DNA of 64,000 nucleotides, taken from contig JAVMKO010000001.1 of the NCBI GenBank assembly GCA_032164245.1, positions 61,982,892-62,046,891 of the forward strand, in the 5' to 3' direction. This document shows positions 25,801-40,800 of this stretch, in pieces. The position numbers were made by a program, and so were the translations under genes. The notes below the pieces were generated by a model. The model ran no database searches. It worked only from the letters and a program-made list of their open reading frames with translations, and was not told where the DNA came from. Source of the stretch: Sternotherus odoratus. Lineage: Eukaryota > Chordata > Testudines > Kinosternidae. Positions within the stretch are counted from its first letter, which is position 1; each line of letters opens with the position of its first letter.

Positions 25801-28800
25801 ATTCTCCTTTAAACTTGTGTAGAATATTCATATTATATGTTTCTCTGTCTATCTTTACCTCAGATCCTGATCCACCCTCAGATTTACAGGTTTTTGGACA
25901 AGAAGAGAACACTGTATATTTGTCTTGGAAACTGCCAAGAGGAGGCTTTGAAATGTTTCAGGTGAGATAAATAAAGAACGTGTAAAAAGTAATGCTGCCT
26001 TTTAAATCTTTGTCAGTTCTCATTGAACTATACCATATAGTGCAAAACCTAAAGAGATTTTTTTGTCTTTATATTTCACATTAATCTGTGAAAGGATTAT
26101 TGTCATTTGAGGAAAATCAGCTATGTTTATATTAGGTATATATTAACATACTTTTAACATGGTTTTATGTATGTAAGATTGCACTCAAGTACTCAAAAGT
26201 AAGGGAATGCTGGAATTAAGTTTACCCATGCAATGCTAATTTGGGCCCTGCCTTATGTGCATTATGATAGGGTCTTACCCAGCATCACATAAGAAGTTTG
26301 TAGGTGCACATAGAATAAAATCCAGTCCTCCTAGGGCCTATTACAGTGCCTTAGTCTCAAGAGACTATCCTTTCTCTTTTTACAACCTTCTGCTGATTTG
26401 CTGTTGATCATGAATGAAGTAGGGGCCCTGTAAAACAAACAGCATGTGAGCATGTAATGAAGAACAATAACAGTGTGCAAGTACAAAGTGCCCAAATTAA
26501 GAGTGCATGAATGATCATAATTCTAGCATAAACTTTATGTGCTTGACTTTACAAAGAAAACAGAGAAAACAGATATTCCATCATGTGAAGCTATACTGAC
26601 CTTCTCGCATGTGTCATCAGCAGGGTTTCTGTGTAGGAATTTTGGATTCACAGCACAGACCCCAACCTCTTGGGTTAAACAGTCATTGACTAGATGGAAC
26701 ACATTACGCGCTGCCAATGGCTCATACAACTCTTTGCTTGATAGCAATGGAATGCTGGGAATCAGGATTTTTTGGATTTTGTTCCTGGCTCAGAAGTGGG
26801 CTGATGGATAATGGTTACAGAAAGCATAGCCAAACATATATTGGCACATTCATTCTGAAAAGGAGTGTGGCCAAGTGAATGAGACTTGCCATATCAAATA
26901 CAAGTTTCTTTTCCAGGCTCTGTAGGAGGGGCCTGGACAAAGATCTGTTTTTACCCCACCTGTAAAATGGAAAGAATGATACTTGCCTGCCTCTTGAATA
27001 GGGCCATGAAGCTCTTTTCAATATAATAATGGTTCTGAAGTGCACAGAGATATTAATACCAGGCTATGGAAGACAGAAGAGTGGAATTCATGATTTCTTC
27101 CTGGCTCGCAGGCCAGTACGGCCAAAGCGGGGGATCAGGATACCTCTTCTTGTTGCTGCTGCGGTATCCTAAATTCAACTCAAGGTCTGTGGGACTTGGG
27201 AGCCTGTTCAATGCAGATGGAAGCACAATGGGACCTGGGAGCATGCTCAGTGCACTCCACATATAATAAGCTATTTGGGGCTAGGAGACTTTGTCATGCA
27301 AATGACACGTAAAGAGTTTTGTGAGGTTAGAAGCATACCCAGTGTAGTTGTTATATAGGGAGCTGTGTGGATCTGTGAGCATGCTCAGTGCAAATGGAGC
27401 ATGCTCAGTGCAAAAAAATCAGTGGGACTAGGGAACATATTTAGTGTATATCCAATGTTCAGAGATTGTAGCAGCAAGCTTCTACCAGGCTCTACTGATG
27501 ACCATCTCTGCCAAATTTCAAGTCCCTGCTCCAAACCCTAAAAGCACCTCTGGTGAAACAGTTTTGTGTGTGTGTGTGGGGGGGGGGGGGGGGGGGGGGG
27601 GGAACAACAATGGCAAAACTCTTATTTTCCTGTAATCTGAGGCAGAAACCAAGCATGGAGAATTTCAACCCAAATAGTTAAAATCTGGCATGTTTATGAG
27701 CAGCTTTAAACACGGGATTATAATGGAAAATGTTAAGCAACTTTACATATGGGCATCACTACATACTCTGCCTATAATATAATGTGTGATTTATCTCTAT
27801 CTGAGAAGTTGGATACAAAGCTCTCTTAGATTCTTAAAAATAGAAATTTATGGAAATGGTAATTTTCTCTATCTTTGCATTAAGGTTTCAACTTTGACCT
27901 GTGACACTGATGTCCTATAATCTGAGTTTTCTTAATATAGCAGTTTTTTGGATTGATACCTCTACTAGAGGTAGATCTGATTTATTGAGAGTGGCCAGTG
28001 ATCCCAGCACAATTCATTCATACATTCCAGAGTATTTTACCTATTTTAAAAATAAATTCTCTTTGATTTTCTATGCCAGTTGATATGTGCTTTTGAAATT
28101 GTTTGTATGTGTTTGGCCAGGATGTATTTACCAAATCTTATGGAAAAAAATTATAATCAGTAATATTAATCTCTGTGACACAGTATTATTGTTTGACTAA
28201 TCATGGAGGAGGCAGCCATGTTCCACAGTGTTTTTCCTGAATAAATGAGACTGTGTAAAACTTTAATGAGAAAGGCTTCAGTAGACTGGTTACTTAGCAA
28301 AGTGTACCTGCATAATTGGGATCATTTTACTAATCATTTAAAATTAATCATTTCAGCTCACCATCCTTCCGTGACATGTATAGTAGTTTGTAGAGTGAAG
28401 ATAATACTTAAAATCTGCTTTCTTGTTTCATATGTATCTATTTTAATGCATTACTTTGCTTTTAGTATTTTGCCACTCTCTGTAATTCACACAAGTAAAC
28501 AACATTCTCCTTGGAGCTAAGTCCAAAGAAAAGGCACTATGCTGGGGAGATACACAAAGATTGGAGGGGATGGAATCCGCACCGCACCCAGCCACTTCAT
28601 GGCCGTACCGCTGAGCTTTCAGATCACTCTCACTCTGGTGATACTTCTCTTCACCCCCAAGCCCTCCTGTCCTGGGGGGAAGGAGCTGGTGGATCTGTGC
28701 AGTTGTGGATCTACCTGCCCTGTCTTTCCTTTCCCTTGGCCCAACTCTTGCCCCTCAGAAACCATGCATGCTAAAGCACAAGGGGCTCTTATGGAGCACA

Positions 28801-31800
28801 GCTCTGTGGCACATGTGTTTGCAGACTTCCTTCATGTGCTTCTTAATTCTTGCTCTCCTGTGTTGCAGAGTTTCATTGTAATCAGGATTTTCAATGCCCA
28901 TGGAAGGGAGTAGGGCAGGACTGGTCTCACAGACCTTGAAACTGCCTAGGAATTTACATTGGAATTTTCAAAGAAGCCTGTGAGAATTATGTGGCCAAAT
29001 CCCAGTTGTTGGTATGATCCAGTGCAGTGGTACTATCTCTCTGTGATGATAGAAAGCAGGTATACGGCTTTGGAGTACGATAGAGCTGCTGAAGCATACC
29101 AGTGAATGGAGTTGGGTGTCTAATGCCCTTAGGCTCCTTTGAAAATCCCAGTTTTAAAGAATATAATATGATTTTTTTCTTTTGGCCAAGGTGCACCAAG
29201 CTCTCTGCAGTACCTGGCCCCAGCCCAAAGTAAATCTATATGACTGATTCATTAATTCTTGGCCTGCTCTTTTACCCATTAGGTAGTTCTTATTCTTTAC
29301 ATCTTCACTCTAATCCAAATGGCTGGTAGGTGATCTCCTTCAAAACTGGGGCCAGTACTGCTCTGTGACTCAGCCAGCTGGGTTTGCTATTAGAGTGTAT
29401 TGTTGTTTTCCTTTTGAGCACAAGCACCTCACCTGTCAGCCATTACTGAGCTCCATCTGCCTGGGAAATGAGCCTCCTAAAGTCAGCCCAGCCACTGAGT
29501 CAACTACATCGCTCTATACTTCTGCCAAGGTGTTGAGTGAACTGTTTAGCTATTACTCTTTCAAGCTATTAAAAAGACCCGATGATAAAATAACATACTG
29601 TAGTTTCAGAAATTTAAATTAAACCATTTGTTATAGGGAAAAGTAATTATTTCTGTAATGTTACAGATAACCAGAAACACTTTGGGGCAGAGACATCATC
29701 TTATTTGGTGCTTAAACACGAAAGGTGCCCAAGGGGCTTGTGTGCACTGCTGTAGTATAAATACCAATAAATTAGCAAAAAACGTGAACATTAAACGGAA
29801 AGAGAAGTAGAAGGGTTAAGACATTTCAAATTCCTTCTACAACTCTTTAATAAACTCTTTGAAGATAACTGAATTTGCCACTCCAGCATATAGGGCAGTG
29901 CTCCCCAAATTTATGAATGCTGAGCACCACTTCAGTAAAATGAACTCAGTCATGGCTCTCCTGAAGCCCATCATGTATTATTAAAGGCCTGCCTCTCTTA
30001 ATTTGTACATCTCCCAACACGCCCCCACACCCAATGAGTCAGTCCTTGCATGGTGGGCACAGCCACCCTTTGGAAATACTGCTCTAAAACAGGGTGTTCA
30101 TTTCCTCTCTTTTGTTAAACGGTGAATCTAGTGTTCGTGAAGCTGTTCTGACACTGGAGGGGGCAGGTGGCTCTGGAGATGGTGCAGACCCATAGGACCT
30201 CCCTGCAAGTAGCCCTGGGTTCCAGCAAATCTTCCTAAATTTGTGCAGCGGTCTGTGGATCTGTGGTGTTTGAGGGCCAGTTCCTGTCTGCTGCTTCTAC
30301 AAGTGGTCTAATTGTGATCTGGACAAATCCTGTCCCCTCCCATCCCCCACTTCCTGATAAAACTGTGTTGTCTCCATTTGGAATGGATAGGGGGTCTGAA
30401 TCTCAGTTATTTCCTTCTTTAAATATAGAGTGATGGAGAGGGGTTAATTGGAGTGAGGCCTTAGTTTTGTAATGATGAAAAAACATAGACTTGTTTTCTG
30501 TTTGCTTCTGTTTCCCCACATAAGCATTTTTGCTGTTTCAAATGCAACTTAAAATGGGGCTGAGGATGTACTTTGAAGTCCTTTACTATTGATATTATTT
30601 GTATTAAGATTGCTCTTAGGATATGTCTACACTGCAGCGTAAGCCTGTGCTTGAGTCCAGGTTCAAAGCTACCCCACCCTTGCATCTACATTGCAATTGA
30701 ACTGTCCCAGTATTCAGACCAAGGGTCCCAGGATCCCGCTGGGCTAGTGGTTCCAAATGTGTGTCATAACAGACCCAGGGTCTGAGCCCTATTGCTTTGC
30801 AATGTAGACACAGCCCCACTTGATTCAGGTCCTGGGAGTCATCTGTAAGTATAGTAGAACTTCAGAGTTAAGAACATCTTGGATATGGAGGCTGTTCATA
30901 ACTCTGAAATGTTCATAACTCTGAACAAAATGTTAGGGTTGTTCTATCAAAAGTTTACAACTGGACATTAACTTACTGTAGCTTTGAAACTTTACTATGC
31001 AGGAGAAAAATGCTGCTTCTAACCATCTTAATTTAAAGAAACATGCACAGAAACAATTTCCTTACCTTGTCAACTCTTTTTTTAAACTTTCCTTTTTTAA
31101 AGTAGCTTATGTTTAACGTAGTACTGTAAGTATTTCCTTTTTTTGGTCTCCGCCACCTGAGGGTGTCCTTCCAGTTCCAAAAGAGGTGTATATTTGACTG
31201 GTGTGTTGTAACTCTGAGGTTCTGCTGTAACCCAAAATTCCATGGGACAACTTCTTTGGTCTTCTCTATCCCAACAATCTGCAATCCACAGAAGTCTTCC
31301 CCCCAACCTCTTGGCAGATGGCAGCAACTCAGATCAGCATTAACCCATTGTGTTCTGATCACCCATCTGCAAACACACTACCAGAAACCCTTCTGAGTTT
31401 GCATCAGAGAGCAAACTGATCAAGCCTTTTGCAAAGTGAGCTGCTTCCTGGTAATGTGTTGGGTGGGCAGTCAAGTTTTCCCACAGTGCACCACAGTCCT
31501 AGGTCTAGAGCAGCCACATTTTGGAGAGGTGGAAGGGGACACTAGGCTCTCTGGGATAGGGTTACTTTGTCTCGGGTCTGTACTGCAGTGTCGATGCCAG
31601 AGCCCTACGTTCGAGAATGGGTCAGAAAATTCTTAACCTAGGGTTAAAATACAATGTAGATGCTCAAGTCCAGGATTCCCTAACATGGGTCAGCTAACTC
31701 GAGTCCCACTAACTCTGGGCTTACACTGCAGTGTAGACATACCCTTAGAGATCTCAGCTGAGATTAGGGCCCATAGGGGATATCTACGCTGCATGCTAAG

Positions 31801-34800
31801 TCCTGGGCTCTTGGACTGAGTGTTTCTAAGCCCATGCTGGAGTGTCCTTACTGCATTGTAAACCTGGGTTTAGAATTGATGGTCTTGGGTCTCACAGCTA
31901 TGCTAGCGCATCCATACTGCACCATGCATACCTTCTGATTCAGGTCTTCAGCTTGACCTGTGTCTACATTGCAAAATGATAGGGCTTGAATCTGAGTCAC
32001 GGTGGAACTTGAACTCTGATCTACCCCTCTAGCAGGGTCGTAGGACCTGGATCCTGCATCCTTGCTGACGACTCAAGTCAGACTGATTTGTGGTGGGTTG
32101 AAATGGGGCTTGGGCTCAAACCTGAGTCAGAGCTAGGACTTTGTGTACCATATAGACATACCCATTGTATTAGGCACTGTATAAACACACTCTGATAGAC
32201 AGTCCCCTGCCTTGCAGCACTTACAAACTAAAGTGACAAGAGTGAGAGGGGAACTAAAAGCACAGAGAAGTGAGGTAACTAGAATCCAGGGCTCCTAACT
32301 CCCAGCATGGTGCCTGGTCCACTAGTCCCTGCTGCCTCTTTTAATTACCCTAATTTATTGCAGATTTTTATGAAAAGTGTTACAAAACTTGTGAACTTTA
32401 TTAATCTCTGAAAAAGATTTTCTGCCTTTGCAATATCTGGTTATTATAATACATTTTCAGTATGAGCAGTTAGCTGTCATCTCTAAACATTACTATTGTG
32501 AGATGAAAGAACTTGATATTAAAATGTATTTTTCTTCTGTAGCTTTCCTATTGTTTGATGATAAACAGTGAAACATTACGTACAACAACTGTTTATGGCA
32601 GCAGAGCTGTGGTGAAAACTCTGACTCCTGGAATGGACTACTTGTTTCAATTAAAGACAATTAAAGGCTTGGATTCCAGCATGACTGTGGAGAAAAAAGT
32701 CACCACAAGTGAGAAAACACCTTAGAAAAACTATAAGTTGGTTTATTTTAATATGGCAAAATAAATATGGATAGTTGTAATAAATATATGTGGTTACATA
32801 AGAATAGTGTGGGTAAAATGAAGGCTGTGGGCTACAGTCAGCTCCTAGTTGCATTGGTAATCTAGAGGAAGGCCTTATGTCTAGTACATTGGGTTAAAAC
32901 TCAAGAGCTGTGGGATCAATTACAGATACAGCATTAACGAAAGAGATGTAGCTACATGAAGCAAATAACTTCCGGCTCTAGATGTGCCATCTCCACTGAG
33001 TGTTCCAAGAACAGATCCAAATGCTTTTCATGTGATCTTACACTTTACTATCAAGTGTTTCAGCATTTCTTAAAATTTCTGCACAATAGAGACACTAAAC
33101 TGGAGGGTTGCTTTGTACAGAGGCTGCAGCATACTCATGAGAAGATATTCTTGTGCTTGACCATGCTACAAAGCATGACAAGGTAGACAAATTGTGTTCC
33201 AAATGCTCAGCAAGTACAAAAAGTAAACACCAAGTTGAAGAAGTTTCATTGCATTGGCCATAGTGCTACCAGAGAATACCATGGAAAGAGTAGGGGATGT
33301 TTGGGGAGGAGTCATAGGGAAATAGATTTTTCAGATTCTGGAAAAAATAAACCAACCACTAAACTCATATACACATCTCTCAGCTCTCCCCCCTTCTAAT
33401 TTTGTGGTTTCATGTGGGTTATTTGGTCCCAAACTCCTTAACCATTGAGTGATTTAGTGAGCTTGCTCTGCAAACACAGTGAACCAACTCAGCCAGTAAT
33501 TCACAGAATAGCCAGCCCCAGGCCTGGCAGATTCTTACTGGTGCAAAATGCATCCCAAGCAGCGGGAGCAAGCATCTTCCCCTGTTTGAGAAGTCCATCT
33601 TTGACCAAATAGTCTCATGAATATTGAAGGTAAATCTAATATGTAGCTGGGTAAAGATTTAACTGTGAATAGGCTTTTCCTTGCTCTTAATAGTAAACCC
33701 TGCCAATTTTCACAGAAAAATGTTGCATTAATTAACAAGATTTCAGGAGTCTGCATGCATGCTTAATTAACATTTCTGTAATGTGCACCTTTAGGGAAAC
33801 CCCAGAAGCATTTTCCTTCATAAGAAGGCACATATGTTAAAGAAAACACTGTTAATTATTGGTTATTAGTTATTAATTAAAATTAATGTCATTTTAGAAA
33901 TATAAGTACAAAAAGTCTTTTTTTGGTAACTTTTATCATTAACCCTGGATAGTTTGATGTGTTGACTTTTAAGTGAATATATGAAATATTTAGTGACTTT
34001 ATTCCTCATTTATAAAATAGCATTGTCCATGATATTTTTGTAAACTTTACATTTCTGTGACTAGAATCATTAATGTTATTTATAAAGGGCTCAATTCGCA
34101 TGTCTCTGCAACTCTGACTAGCTGTGTTTTTCTAATGAGAGCTCTGCTAGGTCTGGAATCACATAGGCTGCATTATATACATAGGGTGCATATCCACTGT
34201 GCTTCGCTTCCCAAATCCTGCCTTCTTTCTCCAGGAAGCAGAACTGCACTGGGTATTCTGCATCCATGACCAGAAAATCTTAAAAGCTTTATATTTCATA
34301 ATACTAGGAAACGTCAAAACATTCACGTTAAAACTCCACATTTTTGCAAATTGGTGTAACATTTAGTTGAATATGATAAAGTCTACTTAAATTAATTATT
34401 TATACTTTATTCTCAGTGTCAGTCTAATATAGCTGTCTATGTTATTTATCTTTTTTCTTTAAAAATGTAGAGCCAGCTGGGATATGTGGTCTAATGTTAA
34501 AAAAGACAAATACTTCCTCTGCCACATTCATGTGGAATCCAACCAGGACCAATTTCACCCATTATGCAGTATCTGTATCAAACAGTACATTCAAGAAAGA
34601 ATATAGTATTTTGGGAGTGCTGAATGACTACACAGTTACAGATCTGACTGCTGGCGGCATTTATAATTTCACATTGCAAAGAGTCAGAGGCCATGTTGAA
34701 GGAGCGATCACATTCATTGAAATTGTAACAGGTTTGCAAATTTTCTCTCTTTCTTTTTATTCTTGCAAGAGGTTAGCCATCAAATTCTGTAAATATGATC

Positions 34801-37800
34801 TATTATGAAATATGAAATATTTCTATGAATAGAAATATGATCTATTATGTAAATATCATCTGTAAATATGAAAAAAAAAGTGCTGGCACTGTGAAAACTG
34901 CTTTCATTACATGCTACTGGACGATAATGAGGTTTCACAAATCATGATAATTTGATTTCTCACCTTATGACAATATCATGTGGGTTGCATTTATATAGCA
35001 CTTGTCAGGCAAGGATATGTGAGGGCTATTAAGGATCAAATCCAATCAAATTAATGTTTAGTGCTAAAATGACAGACCCTATATGTGAACTATATGAACA
35101 AATAATAGTTGTGTTAAAATACCAGTTTAAAGAAATGGGTTTGGAATTTAGACCCTCCCACATGAAAAAAGCAAATACTCTGTGATTGTTTAGCATCAAT
35201 TGAAAGGGTAATTCTCCTCCATTAAGGGTGTAATAGCAAAAAGTAGGGACAATAGGCTGAGTCAGAGGGGAGAAGGCTATGCAGTGTAATACCTGGGTCT
35301 GAAGGGCAGAGGGTGAGGTTGGGAAGCAACATTACTGGCCAGGAGGCCATGGAAATGGCTCATAGATAGCCAGGAGTGGCTTACAAACCAAGTTAGGGGA
35401 AGAGGTTACAGGTCTTAATAAGACTACATGTGCCAGATAAAAGGATTGGAATCTGGCTGGGGGATTTGCAGGCCAGGGGCATGAGAGCATCCAGGAGAGG
35501 GCTGGCCTGGGGTGAGTGTCCCTGGCACTAAGCTTAAGGAGCCGCATTGTCAGACTCGTGTAGTGGACTGCCCCTATGGGTAGGGTGACCACTTTTTCAA
35601 AATGCAAAAATGGACACATGCAGTGTCCCCCTTCTGTGTCCCTGTCCTCTGCGCCACCTCTTTCCTCTGAGGCCCCATCCCCGGCCAGGTCAGAAGTTGG
35701 AGCTGGGCAGTGGTAAGAGCCGCCCAGAAAACCCGGATCACAGTGAGGAGACCCGGACCACCCACCTTCCCGGGGAAGGGGACCAGGGGGCCCAAGAGCA
35801 GCCTCGGGCCCAGGTTCCCACCCCCTTAGGTCATCTAGTCCAGCCCCCTATGCTGAGGCAGGACCAAGTGTATCCAGACGATCCCTGACAGATGTTTGTC
35901 TTAAAACCCTCTGATGACAGGGATGGATAATCTTTATGATCGATTGTAACCAGAAATATACTTTTGTTAAAATTAGCTTCACATATAATCTGTTCTTAAT
36001 TTGTAATTCACTTTCAGAACCTGCAAAGCCAGAGGGTCTTAAAGCCTTCAATGTTTTGTCACATTCCTTCTCTCTGAATTGGAGACTACCTTATGGACGT
36101 GTGGAAAGGTTTCATGTGGATCTTATTCCTAGTCATGGCTTTGTTAATATCCTAGATCTCAGAGGTGGGGAGTATCGGGTATGTGTTTTATTGTAGTACT
36201 GGGATTGACAACTTTTGTTTAAGCACTGAGCTGATGGGAAAATTCTTTGCAGAACTGACCAACCATGAAGCTTGTTTCTTTAGCTTTTTAACATAGATGA
36301 GACTACACAAGTACTAATGCCATCTTTGTGAGAGCTAATTTCAACATCTGTGGTTTGTTACCTTAACAACAGTTATAATACTTTTTTTACGTCTACTATA
36401 AACCTACAGCCAGTCATCCAAGAGTTCATGAATAGTTTAACAAAGGAAGGGCAGAGCTATTGAGTAATACAGGCTCATTAATTGTGTACTTGCCAAGAAG
36501 ATCTAGCCTTAAATCATTAATGCAGGCAACATTTCCCTGTTAAGCCATCAAAAAGAAATAGGAGCACTTTTTGATTCGACTCTGAAAAAATATAATCATA
36601 ATAATGACGTTTCTGGTTCTTTTGCTTTTGTTTTTAATTGGAACTGCAGAGACACAGGTATTTTGTATAAATGCTTACTATTAAGGCATGCAATGTTTAT
36701 TTCTAAAGATAAGATAGATGTTGGAAACTTAAAATTTTTCAGGGATCCTTATAATTTTGTTTAATTTGTTCCCTCAGAAGAGCAGGACTTTCTAATGCCT
36801 CACATGCCCTTAAATATTACCATGATGGTACACTATGATAGACATTTTTTTTTTACAGAATCAGCTTTGTCTAACTGTTGATTTTGTTGTTTTTTAATAT
36901 TGTATGGTATTCAAGTCTTATAGTGGATAATTTAAATACAATTACAAAATGTATTGCAGCAAACATATGTGAGGTAGTGTTTTTATTGCTGTAATGTGTA
37001 CTATGTAATGTCATCTTATATTATGTTTAAAACTGTATTTTCTGTTTGTACTTATCTTGGCAAAAGACTTACTTATATGGATTAATTTGCTATTTTAGGC
37101 TGATTTTTCTAGCGTTACTCCTGGAACAACATATAATGTGACAGTTTCTTCAGTTTCTTCTTCAGCATACAGTTCACCAGTCAGTAGAACAGTGACAACT
37201 AACGTAACTTGTGAGTTAATTATGAGTTAATTATGACTTATCACATTTTGCCCATTCCTGGAAAATAATTGCTTTTTTTGCTGTTTAAAATATGTACAAT
37301 ATTTCTTTATAGGTTACAGTCAGTAATGAGTTGGAACCTGGTAGTGATATTTTTGCATGAAAATATTAGATAGTTATTTGTTGTCTTTAAACCATCATCA
37401 TATATATCTGCTGAATGGTTTAGAAGAAAATTGAAGTTCCTCTAAAAAATTTTTGTAAGGAGAGTCTGGTTATGATTGAAGTTTTATTTTAATCCTAATC
37501 GATAGTTATGGAAATGTTTGCTCTTATTTGTATATTATGTATTTTACACATTTCAAACTATACATACAGACATCTTCATTTAATATGATTTCTTTAAAAA
37601 AGTATACCAGCAGCAAACTCATTTTCTAAAACACTGGCACAGATTTCTATCTAGTTTTAGGTGAAGAATCCTGAAACTGAGCAAGTTATAAAAATCTCTC
37701 TTAAAACTGGCAAAATATCTGGCATCAAACTCTATTTCGTCTGTGAAGATTTTGAGCATTCCATTTTTTACATTCTTATAAAAGAATGTACCCGGTGTTC

Positions 37801-40800
37801 CAAAAAATCATTTAATCGGCTTTTGAGACACTGTTCTGGGGAGAAAAAAAGCTTCATATTTATGAGCACATTAGTCTTTAGGCACTTCAGAAGTCTATGC
37901 TGAAAAATGCTTTTATTTGTATGCATTAACTATGAAGATATATGAATTGTTATCTGATAATTTAGTTGAAGAATGTTCTTTTTGAACAGATCCAGGACCC
38001 CCGGTGTTCCTTGCTGGTGAAAAAGTAGGATCTGCAGGAATTCTGCTCTCTTGGAATGTACCACCACATCCAAATGGGAGGATTATATCCTATATTGTTA
38101 AATATAAGGAGGTCTGCCCATGGATGCAAACAACTTATACCCAAGTAACAACAAAACCAGATAGTTTGGAAGTTCTTCTCACCAATCTTAACCCTGGAAC
38201 AACTTATGAAATTAAGGTAACAATATTAATGACTTAGCTTTTGTACTTTGAATTTTGGGTGTATTGTACAATATCTGAGGTTAAAGTAAAAGAATATGAA
38301 ACTATTTTAGGCACATATAGTACTCACCTAACCAGCCTGCTAATTACTTGTTAAGTTGTGTAGTAAAACACACTGCCCAGTTCTTTTCATTTACCACAGT
38401 ATGTCTCTTTAAATACAACAACCATTAAAATAATTTTCATCTCAAAGTACACTAAATTGAGATTTTTTCTTTTAATATTCTGTTTGACATAATATATTAG
38501 GTGGTACAGTAACTCAAAGGTAAATTTTCAAAAGTATCTAAGTGACTTGGGAGAAGAGCTGTGTGGAGGACATAAATTCTGTTTTGTAAGGATTTTGACT
38601 TTTAAAAATCTGGCTTTGTTCTGAATCAGAACACCCCCCAAAACTTCTGAATTCTCCACAGAGGAAAATTAAAAATCAAAATGGCTTTGGGTTGATGAAA
38701 ACATTTTGTTTTGACAAAAATAAAAACATATATTTTCAATTTTTACTTTAAAAATTGTATTACGATAAATATAGAATGTGTATAAAACAAAATAAAATAT
38801 TTCAAAAAGAAAAATCTAAATGCTTCCTTCTGAAAATGTTGTAATGTGATATTGTTGGCACTTGTTTTTTTTCCTGGCTGTCTGGCAAAACTGACCTGAT
38901 GCTGACAGAGTGAAGTTCCATTTTCAAAAGTGACTTAGGCACTCAATTTGACTGGGACTCAGGCTCCTAAGTCTGTTGGGTTCTTTTGAAAACTTTACCC
39001 CAATTTCTTTCAGCCATAATGATTTACTTTGTGATATATTCAAAAATGAAAGTTAACTTCATTACTCTTCCATTTCCTTCCTGTTATAATTGTGCGCTTG
39101 CTTTCTGGATTTGTGCTGCATTTCCATAGGTACAGTATAAGCAGGCTGAGTATACTGAGATCAGGAATTCTTTTGATTTTGATATATATTTTCAAAAAAT
39201 CTTCTTTAACATCAGAATAATGAATGACTGAAATGGCCAGAAATTATATAAAATTCCCTTGCCAACATTTGTGGCAAGAGGAAAATGCTCATTTTTGTGA
39301 GGATCTGGGCAGAATGCTTTTTTGAGAGACTAAGAAGTTAGACTTATATGCCTCCATGCATTCCAATTTCATGCACCCAAAGGGCTGTATAATTTCAGGT
39401 TGTGAGTAACACAGTGCACAAATTTCCTTTCAGAATTTGTACTCGCACATTATACAGTAAAACATTGAAATATGGCTTATCTAATTATGCCTACATTGTA
39501 TGAAAGTTCCTTGTTGTGAATCTTGGTACTGATGACCATGTGGATTAAAGTCAGTCTATGTGTGGCTACAGAAAAGTGTACCCTTTGATCTCTAACTCTC
39601 CCTCAGCTGTAAAGCAAAAGTTTAGCTATTAATAGAGAATACACCATTTGCTTAGGCCCTAGCCAGGGAAAATTGCCCTGACAAGTTGAGCAGGTAGAGG
39701 TAGAGTTTTATTATAAAAATCCAAATAGCATAATAATTTTAGTCTGTTCTATTCATTATAATTATTACAATTCTTGCACATTCCATTTACTACTTCCTAC
39801 ATGTATCTTTCCTAGGAAAATTGCAAAATGCTATTTTTTTCTTCCCCCTTATCTTTAATGGACCTATCTTCTACTTCAATGGTTCTCAACCTTTTTGGGT
39901 TCAGGATCCATTTGTAAACATCTATGGCCTGTTGTGACCCAGTAAATAGTCTAGGGGTGGAGGCCTTGGGATGGTTTCTGTCAGATCCTCCCCCCTTAGG
40001 GGGCTTGGATCCTGCCTAGCACTCAACCCAAAGTGGTGGCTCCTGCAACTCCTGTGCTGTGGGTCTGGCTGGGCTTGGCTCTTTTCTCTGAGCATTGCAA
40101 CCTTTACCATTCTGACTCCCTGCACTCTCGTGGGCATCCTCTTAGCTGTGATGCATTGTCCTCTGCCACACAAAGGGACACAATCTGAAGTATTGTCACT
40201 GCTTATGCATACACACAAACACTCTGGCCCTCACCAGAGTGCGCTCTACCTCCATTTCTCCTTTCACACAGTTTGCCACTCTGACCACTGCTGTGAAGAT
40301 TTTAGGAGATGTTACACTGCCCTATTCATTAATTCTCTTAAATCCAGTCAATAAGCCTGTATTTTTATCAAACTCTCTTGTTCCTTCAGATCTCTGTAGG
40401 TGAAACTGACCCTTGTGCAGAGGATCAACACAAAGTCAATGCACCATTTAAGCCCCATACATAAAAGACACTGTCAGTTATGATCCTTATTCCCCACACT
40501 GATCCATGATCTCAGTTCACCACACCTCCACCCTGCTATACTGTCATCCCTCACAATTAGGCATGCCTATTCTGCATCATTCTCACTTCTCCCTGTGCTT
40601 TTGCTTTTCAGACATCCCAGACACTCTCTCTGCCATGTTCTCACCAACCAGGGGGGGGGGGGGGCTGTTTCCTGACCCTTCTGAAATTGAGGAGTTGGAG
40701 TGAGGGTGTGCTTTTCTCCCTTTCCTTCCAAACTAAGGAGGGGGAAAAGGAATGGGGGATGAAGCCATGATTTTCTTCTTTCTGCTCAGTTACAGGGAGA

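Larger units (their letters stand above)
25962..32542 (+). other. Intron 11 (6.6 kb)
   Basis: Holds a (TG)n-poly(G) run (27564-27602), a possible hAT relic (29895-30085), Harbinger-like repeats (30619-32163) and an old SINE-like piece (32165-32345). I see nothing assignable at 26000-27560 or 27610-29890; small ORFs there have no family motif. Confidence 0.6.
34732..36017 (+). other. Intron 13 (1.3 kb)
   Basis: Holds a GGGTGACCAC-type MITE end (35582 on) and a CR1 fragment (35826-35935). The rest is unassigned AT-rich sequence. Confidence 0.55.

Noticed and set aside
26539..26811. 90-codon ORF as a possible gene
   Set aside because: Lies inside intron 11, has no recognised domain, and is no longer than expected by chance in this sequence.
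36179..37098. An alternative PTPRQ first exon with a signal peptide just before exon 15
   Set aside because: I found no ATG followed by a hydrophobic stretch and a phase-0 donor in this intron; the short form may start elsewhere or be absent in this animal.
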